Source: Lanius collurio
Taxonomy: Eukaryota; Chordata; Aves; Passeriformes; Laniidae
Assembly (NCBI GenBank): GCA_020086605.1
Contig: JACBWW010000069.1
Location: 1,815,947-1,879,946, forward strand
Reading direction: 5' to 3'
DNA length: 64,000 nt
Below, in pieces: positions 37,101 through 48,279 of this stretch (the first letter of the stretch is position 1; every line of letters starts with the position of its first letter). The notes under the pieces are model-generated. The model was given only the letters and a program-made list of their open reading frames with translations, ran no database searches and was not told the origin of the DNA. Made by a program: the position numbers and the translations under genes.

Positions 37101-37318
37101 CTTCCCTGGGGAAGGAGCTCTGTCCCCTTGAGGCTTCAGACTTCTCTGAATAATTAATCCATAGGGTCTGTGTCCTCGGGGAGAGATGAAAGAACTGTCA
37201 AGGGCTCCTGTGTTACACCTGATAAAGAAAGTCATTAGTGAGGCTTCAGATAGTCGCATAAATTAAAAACACTTGCATCCTCTTTCTTTAATAATAGATA
37301 AAGCCTTTAGGATTAAAG
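34148..37318. other. Distal intron 1, no gene recognised
   Basis: Intronic DNA with a poly-T run at 35401-35417 and a G-rich stretch at about 34780-35350. Segment 36900-37260 contains CpGs and a TAATTAATCC motif (about 37151) and could hold a constrained element close to exon 2, but the evidence is weak. Confidence 0.45.
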
Positions 37319-37334
37319 TTTTTTTTTTTTTTTT
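37319..37334. repeat. Poly-T run (16 bases)
   Basis: A T homopolymer followed by AAAGGGAGGGGGG, about 500 bp upstream of exon 2. It is too far away to act as that exon's polypyrimidine tract. Confidence 0.85.
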
Positions 37335-37811
37335 AAAGGGAGGGGGGACAAAACTAGAAAAGCCTTCTATGTGAGTAATATTCCTTTTCACATAGTTTTA
37401 CTTGCCCCTAAATTACTTTGGATTTCCAAGTTGCTCCTGTTCTTCCTCCACTCCTGCATGAGACGTGGGGAGAGGGATGGTAGGGTAAAAACATTTGAAA
37501 CCTCCTCATGTTCTGAAAGTGAAGTGAAGATGCAGAGTTTGTTCTTCCAAATTCCTTTGATTCTAGAGATGAAGAGGTGTTTCTGTGGCTGAAAACCTGA
37601 GTATTTCATTTGTAGTTAATTATCTTTTTACTGGGAATAAAATTTCAACCATTGGTAGGTAAAGAATGTTTGAGTGCTCATAATTCATGAAGCAAGCTTA
37701 GCCTGGTTGTTACTTTGTTTTGCCCCATGCATTTGATGATACCAGAATATTGTTGCCAAATTACCGCTCTCTCCTTTCCTGCATTCCAGACTGGTGGTGG
37801 TTTATGCTCAA

Positions 37812-37834
37812 CTTTTTTTTCCCTTTATTTCCAG
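37812..37834 (+). promoter_or_regulatory. PELI2: Splice acceptor of PELI2 exon 2
   Basis: A continuous pyrimidine-rich tract (CTTTTTTTTCCCTTTATTT) ends in CCAG at 37831-37834. Cutting there leaves an A that completes the GG left by exon 1 to form GGA (Gly), and the reading frame continues into the conserved Pellino sequence. Confidence 0.95.
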
Positions 37835-37964
37835 ATATAATGGATCCCTCCCTAATGGTGACAGGGGCCGCAGGAAAAGCAGATTTGCCCTTTATAAGCG
37901 ACCTAAGGCAAATGGAGTTAAGCCCAGCACTGTTCACGTCATCTCTACTCCGCAAGCATCAAAG
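37835..37964 (+). CDS. PELI2: PELI2 (Pellino-2), coding exon 2, partial gene
   Basis: This 130-bp exon encodes the last base of Gly26 and residues 27-69: YNGSLPNGDRGRRKSRFALY, then KRPKANGVKPSTVHVISTPQ and ASK. This is the start of the FHA-type phosphothreonine-binding domain by which Pellino proteins recognise IRAK1. 'FALYKR' and 'VHVISTPQASK' fit PELI2, whereas PELI1 has 'FALFKR' and 'VHIACTPQAAK' (family knowledge). It ends exactly on a codon (AAG) before GTATGT at 37965, a good donor, so intron 2 is phase 0. The basic run GDRGRRKSR is a family signature. The protein is normally about 420 residues, so roughly 350 residues, including the RING-like C-terminus, lie beyond the window. No frameshift or stop is seen. 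Confidence 0.97.
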
Positions 37965-40900
37965 GTATGTGATACTGGGCAAATCCTGGTTTTTGATGAT
38001 CCTGAGTGGAGAAGAACTTGGGTATTACTGCTGATTTACCTTGCTGCCAGTTTATTCTGTGCTAGTAGGATACGTTTATTTAATGAAGAGGCTGCAGTGA
38101 GTTTTCTTTCTGGGGTATATAGCTTTAATCCAGTTACCTGTTTAAAATGGTCTGTAAGCTTAGGTATGAGATAATCTGACCTTCCTGCCCCTGTTCAGAA
38201 AGCTGACTGTCAGTGCTGACTGTTTTATCTGAGCCATAGTCAGGGGATAAAAACACAAAAAGTATTTTTGTTCTTTCTCACTGGAGTGATACTGCTTTGC
38301 TCTTCAGAAGATAACTGACATGCTGTAAAAAATGTTCTGATCTCTTTGGTCCTTTCACTTTTGTTGCTAATAACGATACAACACAATTTTTTACCTGAAG
38401 TTTAGTGTGGGTGAAGGAGGAAAAGCAGCGAAGTAAATATATTAACCCAGCACCATATTAGTGTATAGAACTGTCCAGGTCAGAATTCTGGTGGTGGAAT
38501 ATATTTCAGGCTGCGGGAGATCTTCCTGTCTCTCTTCTCAAACCCTTTTTCTTAGAAGCAAGAAGTGGGTGGAATCTGGGCCAAACTGGAGGGGAAATTC
38601 TGTGGTGGCACTCACACAGGAAGATGTTTTGTTTGAGATGTACCTCACTGAAATACCTCTTGGGAGAGAGATGGAGAGAACCTACTCTATTCTCAGAAAT
38701 AAGTTGTCTGTCTTGGACCAGGAGAAGAATGTTGTTTAATACATAATGTGGGATTCTGTTTTCTAATACACACCATACACAGGATATGCCTAAACTCACC
38801 AAAATACACAATATTAGAGCTTGTTCTCTTTGGACATTGTATAAGGCTTGCCTACTGCAGATAAATGTGTAGTCTTTTGGATTAAAAGTTACAGTAAATA
38901 TTTTTCAGTGTTCCTATTATCAGAATGAAAGCTTTTGTGAGTTAAATCTTCCTGATGTAATCAACCTTCAGAACAGACCTGTAGTATATGTTAGTAATTC
39001 TAGTCTGTTGCTTAAAATGTAACAAATGGGGAAAAAATGTGATTTACATAGTGGATGGAAATATACACATGTTCTCACTGGATAATCTTAAGCATTTAGA
39101 CTGCAGATAGTATTTCAGCATTTGAGTTGCAAAATATTTAAACACCTGGCAGACACCACAAGGAATCTGGTTAATGTTCATCTGTGGTGTTATTGCAGGG
39201 CAGATAAAATATGTGTGCTGTACAAATTGGTGTCCTTATAAAGATAGCAGAGGGTCTGGGACATTAAAGCTTGTCCTCTGAGCATTTGAATTCAGGGAGA
39301 TGTGTCAAGTTGAATGTATTTTGCACTTTCTCTGAACCCTTAGAAAAGAGCTTTTGTGTATTTGTGCTGCTGTCTGGGGCAGGGCTGGTGGATGTGTGCC
39401 AGAACAGTGGTGCAGTGACTCTGTGAGTGCTCTTCCCATGCACAGAAAGGACACTTAAGTTTTTAAGATGCTGTCATCAGCTTTTCTCACATCTTGGGCA
39501 CCAGAGCCTGAACTGTTTTACTGAGAAGTGTTTCTGCATGTATCTTGTGTAAATGAAGAAGCATAGGCTAATAAAAAGTGAGCTGCTTAGTTCTTAGCAA
39601 ATAATGTGCAACTTGACCTCAGAAGTTTAGCTGTGCTCTCAGTCTTTCAGTCTAATTCATATTTAAGGAAGATGAAACAGCAGAAACTTGAGCTGCACAG
39701 GATATTAACAAGTTTCCTCCCTTTATGGCCTTCATTTTAACTTTCCATATGCCAATTTTCTGTTTTGTTCTGCTTGTCTGTCACTGTAAACTGAATATGT
39801 GAGTAAAAAGACATATGTAATGTTTAGAGTGCTAATGCTTTTTGGGTGGTGGATGTAGCAGAGGTGGGAGAAGCTACTGCCTCTGACAAATGGAAGCTTG
39901 AATAAGGTGCATGGCTGGTTTTGTGCTGATTGCATTAATGCAGCAGCTCAAGAACTGTAGCTGTCACCAATTTCAAGTTTGTGTGTCAGCCTGAGCGCTG
40001 CAATAGATGGTGAGAGGATGCTTGTCATGTTCCGTTGTCCCTACTGTGCAGGTGTCAAGGACAGCTGGAGTAGCAATGGCTTCAGTAGTAAATTTAGCTG
40101 AGCTAATTGCTCAGCTATGAATCACTGCCTTTTGTTTTTTCCACTAAGCACTTGTTTTTTGCCACTCTGCCTTCTGAGGTGCTGAAGAAAATTCAGAAAT
40201 GTTTGGCCTTCTGAGGGTATATGGCTATATTTGGGGGGAAAGCAGTGCATAGGGTAGCAAGTCTCAAGTTTTCTCAGAGTTGTTGTTAAAAGAGAGATAC
40301 ATCTCTTCAACATTGTGCTTGACTTTAAGACCTGTTTAATTAACTCTGTGCTTAGGCACCATTCAGGAAATTTTGTGGTGTATCCTATTTGACAAAAATT
40401 AGCCTCTTTGAGACCGACTTTCCAGCATTGTCAAAATTGGTTTTACTGTAAGAAAGAGCTTAAAACTCTTCTAGTGTCCTGAGCTTGTCTGTGTGAACCT
40501 GTCTGGGGTAGGGGTTTGGTGAATGGGGGACTGAGTCTTCATTAACTGAGTATGCATCTTTCTCAAGATTTTAATAATCCCCTTTGCTGAATTTGAGAGT
40601 TTCTTTCCAAATCATCACATCACAGGAGAGGCCATTCCTTGCCTCTTGACATCGATCTCATGATGAAGAGGAAGATTTATCAGTTATGATCACAGAATTT
40701 GTGAAAACCTTCCTCTGACTATCAAACTCATGGGTGTAAGTTTGCTGTTGGCTCATCATAACATAGTTAGGGTTGGTGATTTTTATTTTCAGCCTGTTGG
40801 AGCTGTTTAACAAAATCAGAAGTTAGTTGTAATATTTATTTCATTTAGTTGTGTTGTGTTAGCTGTTGCTTTCATACACAATATTTAATGCTGTGAAACT

Positions 40901-42069
40901 TCAGTCAGAGTGTGCTGGTGTCAGAAATGATTACAGGGTTTACTTGGGCAGAAATTTTCCAGTAAGTGCTGAACTTCCTGTGAGAGTGAAGGATTTTTTT
41001 TCAGAATAATCACCTGGGAATGATAGGATGCTGAACTGGACTTTACTTTTGGACGGAATAGGGGAGGCTTTCGTAAGGGTTTTTTGTATTTTGGGGGTTT
41101 GGGACTTTGTTTGGGGGTATTTGAGCCTAAAAGGGAAAGGGGAGCTTGTGACTGAAAACGAAACCAGCTTAATATCACTGTGGAGTCATATTTAAGGCCA
41201 ATATGTTTTTCTTACAGATCTTAAGCAGGTCAATAATATGCTGTCTAAATAAAATTGTATGATCCCAATTTCTGCAGAGCATGGGTATTCCTGTTCCAGT
41301 ACACATCCAACCTTTTGATTCAGTGGACCATCAGGTTAACACTTGGCCCTGTGCAAGTGAATCCTCACTCCTCATTCCTCTTCCTCATGACCATCCCCTG
41401 GCTTCTTCTTGCTGGATGTTGTTAGTTGGAGTTCTTTTTGTGGAACAGTGGGGGAGAACTCCCTCTGTCCCATATGAGAGGGGTGCTGGCAGCTGGCATT
41501 AACACTGAGCTCACTGTGTTGCTGGACACTCTGATCACAGAGTCCCCCATGACTTCAGTTCTGCAAGCATTCTGATTTCTCTCTTGGCTTCTGATGCTTC
41601 AGAATTACTTCCATGAGTATGAAGCTTAGAGAAATGAAGAAGGGGCTTCATGTATGTTTGAATTACTTCAAATACGGCATTAGGAAGCAGAAATTGTTGA
41701 CAATTGCCCTCCAGGATTCCCTAGCAGTATTCTGGAAGCATGACTGAATTCCCTTGTTGCAGTGTGGATGGTAGCTGAGACTTTGCAAAGTATTAAGTCA
41801 GTGGGCAAGAGAATATAACTGCTGAGCACTGGAAGTACTCCTTTCTAACAAGGGAATGTTGTGCTTTCCTGATTGTATGCCTAATAGTGACTCCAGAGAA
41901 GATTCCAAATGCCTTTTGACTTACTGCAGACTTGAAAAACCCCGCCTTTAATATCTTTTTGTGGTAGTGTGTCTTGGTATTTATTATGTCTATCTTTCTT
42001 AGGATCAAAGTTTTCCTTTGGTAACCTGTGGTGGATAAAGGCAACCTATTTTCTCCCCTATGAAATTAC
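37965..42069. other. Intron 2 proximal part, no recognisable feature
   Basis: About 4.1 kb without gene, RNA or transposon signature. A GTGGTGGAATATAT stretch at about 38490 superficially resembles Pellino 'VVEY' coding sequence but lacks the rest of that exon. Confidence 0.5.
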
Positions 42070-42300
42070 TATTTCAAGCTGACTGAGGAAGATCTCTCTG
42101 ACTTCCAAGTCCAATTACCTGCAGAGTTGGCTTCTGCTTTGTGCTATCACAACAGCAGCTTGGATAGTCACTGGCTGGGTTCCTGCAGCTCCAATCAAGT
42201 TTCCTGCTGCTGCTGGAGAAGAACAAAACGCAGCCATACGAATAATTATTAGGTCGGGGAGAGAGCTGCAATTTGTGCTTTGAGTGACGAGAGAAAATGA
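42070..42300. promoter_or_regulatory. Candidate intronic regulatory element
   Basis: The sequence is more complex and CpG-containing than its surroundings, with 'ccaattacc' near 42112, a palindromic AATAATTATT at 42241-42250 and 'gagtgacgag' just downstream. The homeodomain-like cores are seen directly. Constraint and enhancer activity are inference only. Confidence 0.25.
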
Positions 42301-43050
42301 AAGTATAGGATTCTTGTGATTAGTTATCTACTGTAGATACTGCATCTGCTTTGACGTACTTTGAATTGGGAGTAAAAAGGCCACAAATCCTTTTGGCACT
42401 GACAGCTTTTTGGTGTTCTTTCTGAATGAGAGCTGTAGAGCTCAGCTGCTGTCGGGAGGATGCTGTGTCTGTCAGTGCCTTCTCTCTTTCCTGTTGGGTG
42501 TATTTATGGTCTAATCAGTTCATGGAGCACTAATTTGTTCTGAAGTAACTTAATCGCATAGGTGTCTCGAGAGCCCTGGGTTGTGCAGAGGCAGCTTTTT
42601 CTTGGCTCATCAGACTGAGTCTGCTTGAATAATAGTTTCCTTGGTGTAATGTCCTTTTTTTTCTATTAAATGAGCATTGTCTTAACATGCTAACTCCCTA
42701 CTCTTGTGCCCTTGCAAATAGCAGGGAATGGTTAGGCAGGAGAAAATGGTTACACCGATTTCGCTTGCAGGGCTTAATAAATAACAACACTTACTAGGTT
42801 TGAAACCCTCCCTCCTGAGCTTTTGGGTCCTATTGACTGCTCAATGCATGTCAGAGGTTGTGGAATATCATTTTATAGTGTTTTCTAACCAAACCCAGAT
42901 GTTTAGTGAAGGAAGGGGAATTAAAAATTGCTGAGGTCTACAACAATTATTTTTTTATGACTTAACATTGCTTTTTGTTTTCATGCTTTCCCTTCAGAGC
43001 ATAAAAAAAAGATCAAAAAATGCTTTCCTTGTAAACTCTCTTTAAACTAC

Positions 43051-43081
43051 ATCTGCTCTAAATCAATATTTTAGAGCAGAT
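43051..43081. repeat. Perfect 12-bp inverted repeat with 7-base loop
   Basis: ATCTGCTCTAAA (43051-43062) and TTTAGAGCAGAT (43070-43081) are exact reverse complements around TCAATAT. In RNA this would be a compact hairpin. The stem is shorter than a usual microRNA precursor and does not extend outward. No transposon termini or target duplication are obvious. Confidence 0.8.
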
Positions 43082-46000
43082 TCTACTCGAATGTGGTGCC
43101 CTTTGAAAGCAGAGGAGGATGCAGTGATCACCAGGGCTGGTGTCAAGAAACTTGGGAACATTTCGTTTCCCCATACGCTTCCCCTTGGCTTCCTGCAGGG
43201 AGCCAGGCTGTGGAGCCACTGCTGTGCAGGATCTGTCACTTTGCAGCTTCCTTGACCATGTCAGAAATAACCTGGGGGGTTTGAGCTTGTGATAATGCAG
43301 AACCAGGGAAAGGAGAGGCTGCGTCTCAGCTGAGGTTTAAATGCTGTAGTGTAAGGTCAGATACTGCAAATCTCTTGCTGTCCATCATGGAACGTCATCA
43401 ATTCTTTGTGCCAAGGGAGAAGCGACGAGTAGGGTTTGTACTGGAGATGGCAGAGCCACTTGTTGTTTCACTGGAAGATGAAAATTTCACAGCTTGAGCC
43501 TAATGTAGCATGACTTGTTTAAAACTGTCTTATTCCAGTTTGACTGGTTCCTGCATGCTTCCCCACTGTTCTCCAGAATTTAGAGTGGAAATTTTGGACC
43601 ACCTGCTGTAGTGGTGAAGCTCTGTCCTGTTTCATATTTATTGTGTTTGGACTCTCAATTGAGACTCTCGCTGGAATGGATCTCGTCTTAGAAGTGCATG
43701 TCTCCTGAGAGCTGGGCTGCTCTTAGCTTCCTGAAAGTCAGGAAAACTCCCCAGGCTGGTTTTGGATCAAATGGAGCCACAAGGCCTGAGCATGCTGTTT
43801 CTGCCTGTGTGGTGGTACTGCCTTTAGGACTTGTTGGGGGTAACTCACCCTGCAAGTTGGCATTACTGAGGGAGATTCTCTTTAGAGTGTTTCAGTGATG
43901 GGGATCTGCTGTGGGGTTCCAGGTGTTTGGGTGGGCTGTGCTGGAGCACAGCTGGGAACAGCTTGATGACTGCAGGGGCTTGTATACAACTATTAGAGCC
44001 TGGGACTGTCAGCATCTGTAATACAGCAATTCCTCTTCTCTGTATAGGTTGTTTCATACTCAAAATGCCATGACAAGGGGAACATGCAGCTGCTGCTAGA
44101 TATATTTTTCCTGTTATCTCAGACTAATGTCCAAATGAAATTGTCTTACATGGATGGAACACTGTGTTTTGGAAAAGTCAGGTAGTCTGTACTCTCTCAG
44201 AGCAGTATAGAATTGCTCTCCTGGAACAGGGGATTTGGAACTGCATCAAAGAGGAGATGAGACTTCTCTGCTTCAAGTCTTTGTTGAGGGGACAATTATT
44301 TTGAAAACACAGAAAGCAATTCAAGCATCATGGGCCAACAGTAACGTTTCAAAGAAACAAACAGCTGCTACTCCTGTTTTACAAATTAGAAAATATTTGT
44401 TTTCCAGAGTGTTTAGAAATTTTGTTGATGGTAATAATAAAATATAAATATTTCTCTTTTTGGGAGTCTCTTATGACTCCATCTGTAAAATGAGTAATGT
44501 TATCTGTTTGCCAAGAGAAGAACTCAGAGGAGTGACTCTTGTGACATTTGAAGATTCTACTCTGTAGGTCTCTTGTCTGAGACATGTTTATGCTTTCTTT
44601 TAGATGTGGATTTACTTTGTTTTGAGATCTTACTGGTTTGCTCCTATTCAACACCAAAGAGCTCTCAAATATTTTAGGAGAAAACAGGGAGTACTTTATC
44701 CTGGTAATCTCTTTTGAAGGGATGTATCCCCAGCAAAGTGCTTATGGTGATGCTTCATTTGCTGGATGCTCCAAGCTCTTCAGCTCTGTGTGCAGAAATT
44801 ATCTGGCAGTCATAAAGCAATTCAGAATTCTTTAGCACTGTGGCTTTCCTTCTACAAGATCATTATCTTTTTTTTCCCCTGATCATCCATGAGGTGTCCT
44901 TCCATGAAAACAAAGGAATCCAGCCACTGGACCTACATCAGAGCTTGTTCTTAGGTGACCTCTGTGTCAGACTGAGTGTGTTATGTACAGACTTGCCTTG
45001 AAATTCTGCTTGTCTCTTGTCCATAGTGATTCTGCCGGTACTTCAGGAAGTTCTGGACTCTGCAGATGCCTGCTGTGAGATAATGCTTGTGGTAATCTGT
45101 ACTTTGGCCTTCTAATTTCAGTAGCAGCAGATGCCTATCGCTTTGAGGAAGCTTGCTTAAGGCCCAGCACTGCCACCTTGCTCAGCTGTTCAGTGTTCTC
45201 TATTCCTCCAGCTCTGAGGGATCTTTCTTGCACTGAGTCCACCACAGCCAGGAATGATGGATGCTTTCTTTTCTGCTTTTTGATACCAGCAGGAAGGGGT
45301 ATCACTCCCTGTCCACCAGAAGAACTCTGGACTGGATTCTTTGAGCTCAGGATTGCACATTCCCTGGCAACTCTCACTCTGGGGACTGTGGCCTGGCACT
45401 TCACTGAGAACAAGGCCAGTGTCTGAACAGTGATCTGTCTCAGACTGGGGTCATCCTGAAGGGTTGCACTCACACCCTTAGATGTTGACAACAATTGCCA
45501 CTTTTGTGGTCTCAGAGATTTTCCTTGGAACCTGTCCTGTATCCTAAGTTACTGAGAGAAACTTTTCTTTCTCTTTTGCCCTAACCCAGGATAAGAAAAG
45601 GGGAAGCAAGTACAGATTTGATTTCTATATATTTAGTTTCATTTCATGAATCTCATGTGGCTAAAGAAACTCTGGTTCCAGGACCTGTAACTGCACAAAT
45701 CTGTTTCTCCTCCCAGACTTCACAACTCATTGAAGGCTTAGATGACTGGGACAAAGCAGTCCCAGTTTGCAGCTTGGATTACTCTTGTGTCTAAAACAGT
45801 TCTGATCAGCATTGGTTAGGGGTGTTCTTGAGCAGGGGAATTTGAAAAGAATATGGAACTTCTCTGGTCAGATAAACCACATTTTGTACTTGTACTGCAG
45901 CAGTGCAGATTTCTGGGTTTTATTGCTAACCTCAAATCCCAGAGAATTTTAACTAGAGAGATGCTTTGTTTTATAGTATCAGATGATCTCTGAAAATCAG

Positions 46001-47625
46001 GACTTTATGGGACCAGAGCATATGCATTTAGACCCTGGATAATCAGGGAATTTCTGAACCTGTAGCAGCTGGCTTGTTCTCCAGCTCTTTGGGAATTTCT
46101 GTGGAAGCTGCTCTTTGGGCAGTGGGTTGTAGCCTCTGAGGATTAGAGCTTCTGTTCCCTTCCCTAGACAGTGCTCTTCCCAAAGCGCTGCTGCTGAAGC
46201 TTTATTTTAGCTGAATGAGGTTATTCCATCTTCTCTCTCCCTTGTTTTTATAAGGTTTGTGCATTCTTGAATGAAGTTTCTTCTCATATTGATACAACTA
46301 AATTTGTAGCACCAGCAACTCCCCATCTCTGCCAAAGGTTTGGTGAACTTCTCCCAGCTGTGTAGTTTGGCCACCTGAAAGTGTGCCTGGCTGCTTGGGT
46401 GGACCTCAGCTGATCACACAGATACCAACCAACCTCTCTTTCTCTTTGAAACTCTTGCCTTCACAGCGTTTTGCCAGTGCATCTGGTTAACATAGCCTGC
46501 TCCTAAGTCCAGAATTCCACAAGGGGTAATTAAAGAGATCATGTGGTTGAGAGAAGGTGAGGGAGAGGTGCTTTTTTTGTGCTTGAGGTTTTTAGAGAGC
46601 TTGTGAGTGTTATTAAAGCAAAACTTCTGTACTGTGTGAATGATCAAAAACTCCTTTAGCAGTTATGGGATAATGTCTATAGTTTGCACCTTTGAGGCTT
46701 TATATATGCAGACATTACTTGTTCTGAATTTCCTACAAAGGTTTGGAGGGAATGTTGAATAGGACTGTGAGAGCAAATGCACAAAAGCTGGAAGGAGGCC
46801 CCGAAAGAAACTTTGGGGAGGCTTTGTGGATTACTTTTGACTTGACTTTCTGTAATGACTTTTACCATTATAAACTTTGGACAGTAGGCTACTGTGTAAA
46901 ACATGCAGACATTTTTCCTGTTCCCTGTTATCTCTACATTAGCATTTGGTTTTCCACACCTCTCCCTTCTTCAGCCCACCAAAGAATCTTCCACTGCTGA
47001 AGGTCAGCAATGAGGCAGTGCCTTGGTGGTCCAGGTGGGAGGCAGGGAGGGACAAAGCTGGCCTTGCTTCAGCATGGGCAGCTGCTCCCAGTTTGTTCCC
47101 AAAGAAAAGCTGCCCTTGGAAAGCTGGATTGCAAAACTTGTAAAAGCACATAAAGTGTTCTCCCTAATTCATCCCTCCCCCTCAAAGCTTTCTCAAATCT
47201 TTGTTTGGTGTTTTGTCACAAAAATTGACTCTGTTGCTACTTGAGCATAATAAATAAACTGTGTAAGTCAAAACAAAACGTTTGCAATTTTGTGCAAGAG
47301 ACAACCCATGCTGAATTTCTTAAAATATCCTTGTGTTATGATCTTGCCTGTTACTGGGACCTAACTCTTTAACTCTTGTTTCTGTGGTTAAAAATATATT
47401 GGTTATTTAATATTGTCTCTTGGTATGTTTGCACTGTAGTAGCAAGTACTGCTGGGGTTGGGAATATCACTGTGCCATTGTGCATGTGTGCATGCATGTG
47501 AAAACAGGGCTCTTACTGAGGAAACACTTTTCCCTCTCCAGATGAGGATGTATTTGCTAAATGTAGAGCTAGGGCTCTGATTTTTCTTTTAACTCCTGAG
47601 AAATTCTATGTAGAAAATCCTCTGA
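43082..47625. other. Intron 2, no recognisable feature
   Basis: About 4.5 kb of intronic DNA. Overlapping frames are open on both strands at 45135-45494, but neither encodes anything I recognise. No repeat family was identified. Confidence 0.5.
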
Positions 47626-48279
47626 TTAAAATTTAGCCATAATGGTAAATAAAAATCTGTATGGGCATTCCAAATACAGCATGACAAGGGCAAACACCAT
47701 CATGCAGTGTGGCAGTATGAATGCACTGAGATTTTTCCAGTAGTAATTGATTTTTACTTGGTGCCAGTGAGTTAAAAACACTAAACCACTTTGAAACAGA
47801 AATATGGAGGCACCTTCCTCAGTCCAAGGCTTTGATGGCTTCGGACACATCTCTGAAAAGGAGAAGATTTTGAAATTTAGCAGCTGATACTTCTGACTCA
47901 GGTTGGATTGGGGGGCTATGCAAATCCTGAGAGGTGATAGTTGCCTCAACAAATGGATGCTCCAGCTTCCATGGAGCTGTAATCCATTCTGTTTCAGTGT
48001 TTGCCAGGTAATGCTGGGCTGCAGCATTTGTGGTGGAGCAATAACATGAACTGGATGATCTCTGATATCCAAAGAGTCTTTCTGCAAGGGAACAGTCCTG
48101 CCTAGTTTTGTTCTGAATAAGGCACTTTGCACTATGTAAAACCCCACCACAGTGCTCCAGGTGGATGCAGTGGGGACACTCCTTCCCTGTGGCAGCCCAG
48201 CTGTGCCAGCAGCTCTTGCTTGTGGAGGAGGGAGTGTCAGGGTCATGGAAGCTGAGACTGGGAGCCTGTATTGGAACAT
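47626..48279 (-). CDS. Unrecognised 217-codon antisense open frame, probably non-coding
   Basis: A minus-strand frame runs from an ATG at 48277-48279 to a TAA at 47626-47628 without a break. This is long for intronic sequence of this base composition. The predicted peptide starts MFQYRLPVSASMTL, has a hydrophobic C-terminal part (FILPHCMMVFALVMLYL) and shows no domain that I recognise. It lies inside PELI2 intron 2 on the opposite strand. No CpG island or other promoter signature is seen at its 5' side. It could be chance, part of a non-coding RNA, or a remnant of an old element. I do not assign a function and consider coding unlikely. Confidence 0.12.
   Translation of the reverse strand: MFQYRLPVSASMTLTLPPPQARAAGTAGLPQGRSVPTASTWSTVVGFYIVQSALFRTKLGRTVPLQKDSLDIRDHPVHVIAPPQMLQPSITWQTLKQNGLQLHGSWSIHLLRQLSPLRICIAPQSNLSQKYQLLNFKIFSFSEMCPKPSKPWTEEGASIFLFQSGLVFLTHWHQVKINYYWKNLSAFILPHCMMVFALVMLYLECPYRFLFTIMAKF

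Larger units (their letters stand above)
12410..37834 (+). other. PELI2: PELI2 intron 1 (25,425 bp)
   Basis: The intron starts GTGAGC and ends with a pyrimidine-rich tract and TTTCCAG. It interrupts a glycine codon after its second base. The first kilobase or so is CpG-rich; the rest is AT-moderate and visibly T- and G-rich on the + strand. It holds a minisatellite near its 5' end, a CR1 fragment at 16.7 kb, homopolymer runs and an AT-rich tandem repeat with an assembly gap near 26 kb. I found no other exon of PELI2 and no nested gene. Confidence 0.92.

Noticed and set aside
38480..38520. GTGGTGGAATATAT stretch resembling Pellino exon 3 (VVEY)
   Set aside because: The flanking residues do not match the family and no acceptor/donor pair surrounds it.
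45135..45494. Overlapping frames on both strands that looked like an old retroelement protein
   Set aside because: Translating the neighbouring frames gave no recognisable reverse transcriptase, envelope or gag motif. Dual-strand openness suggests composition rather than coding.
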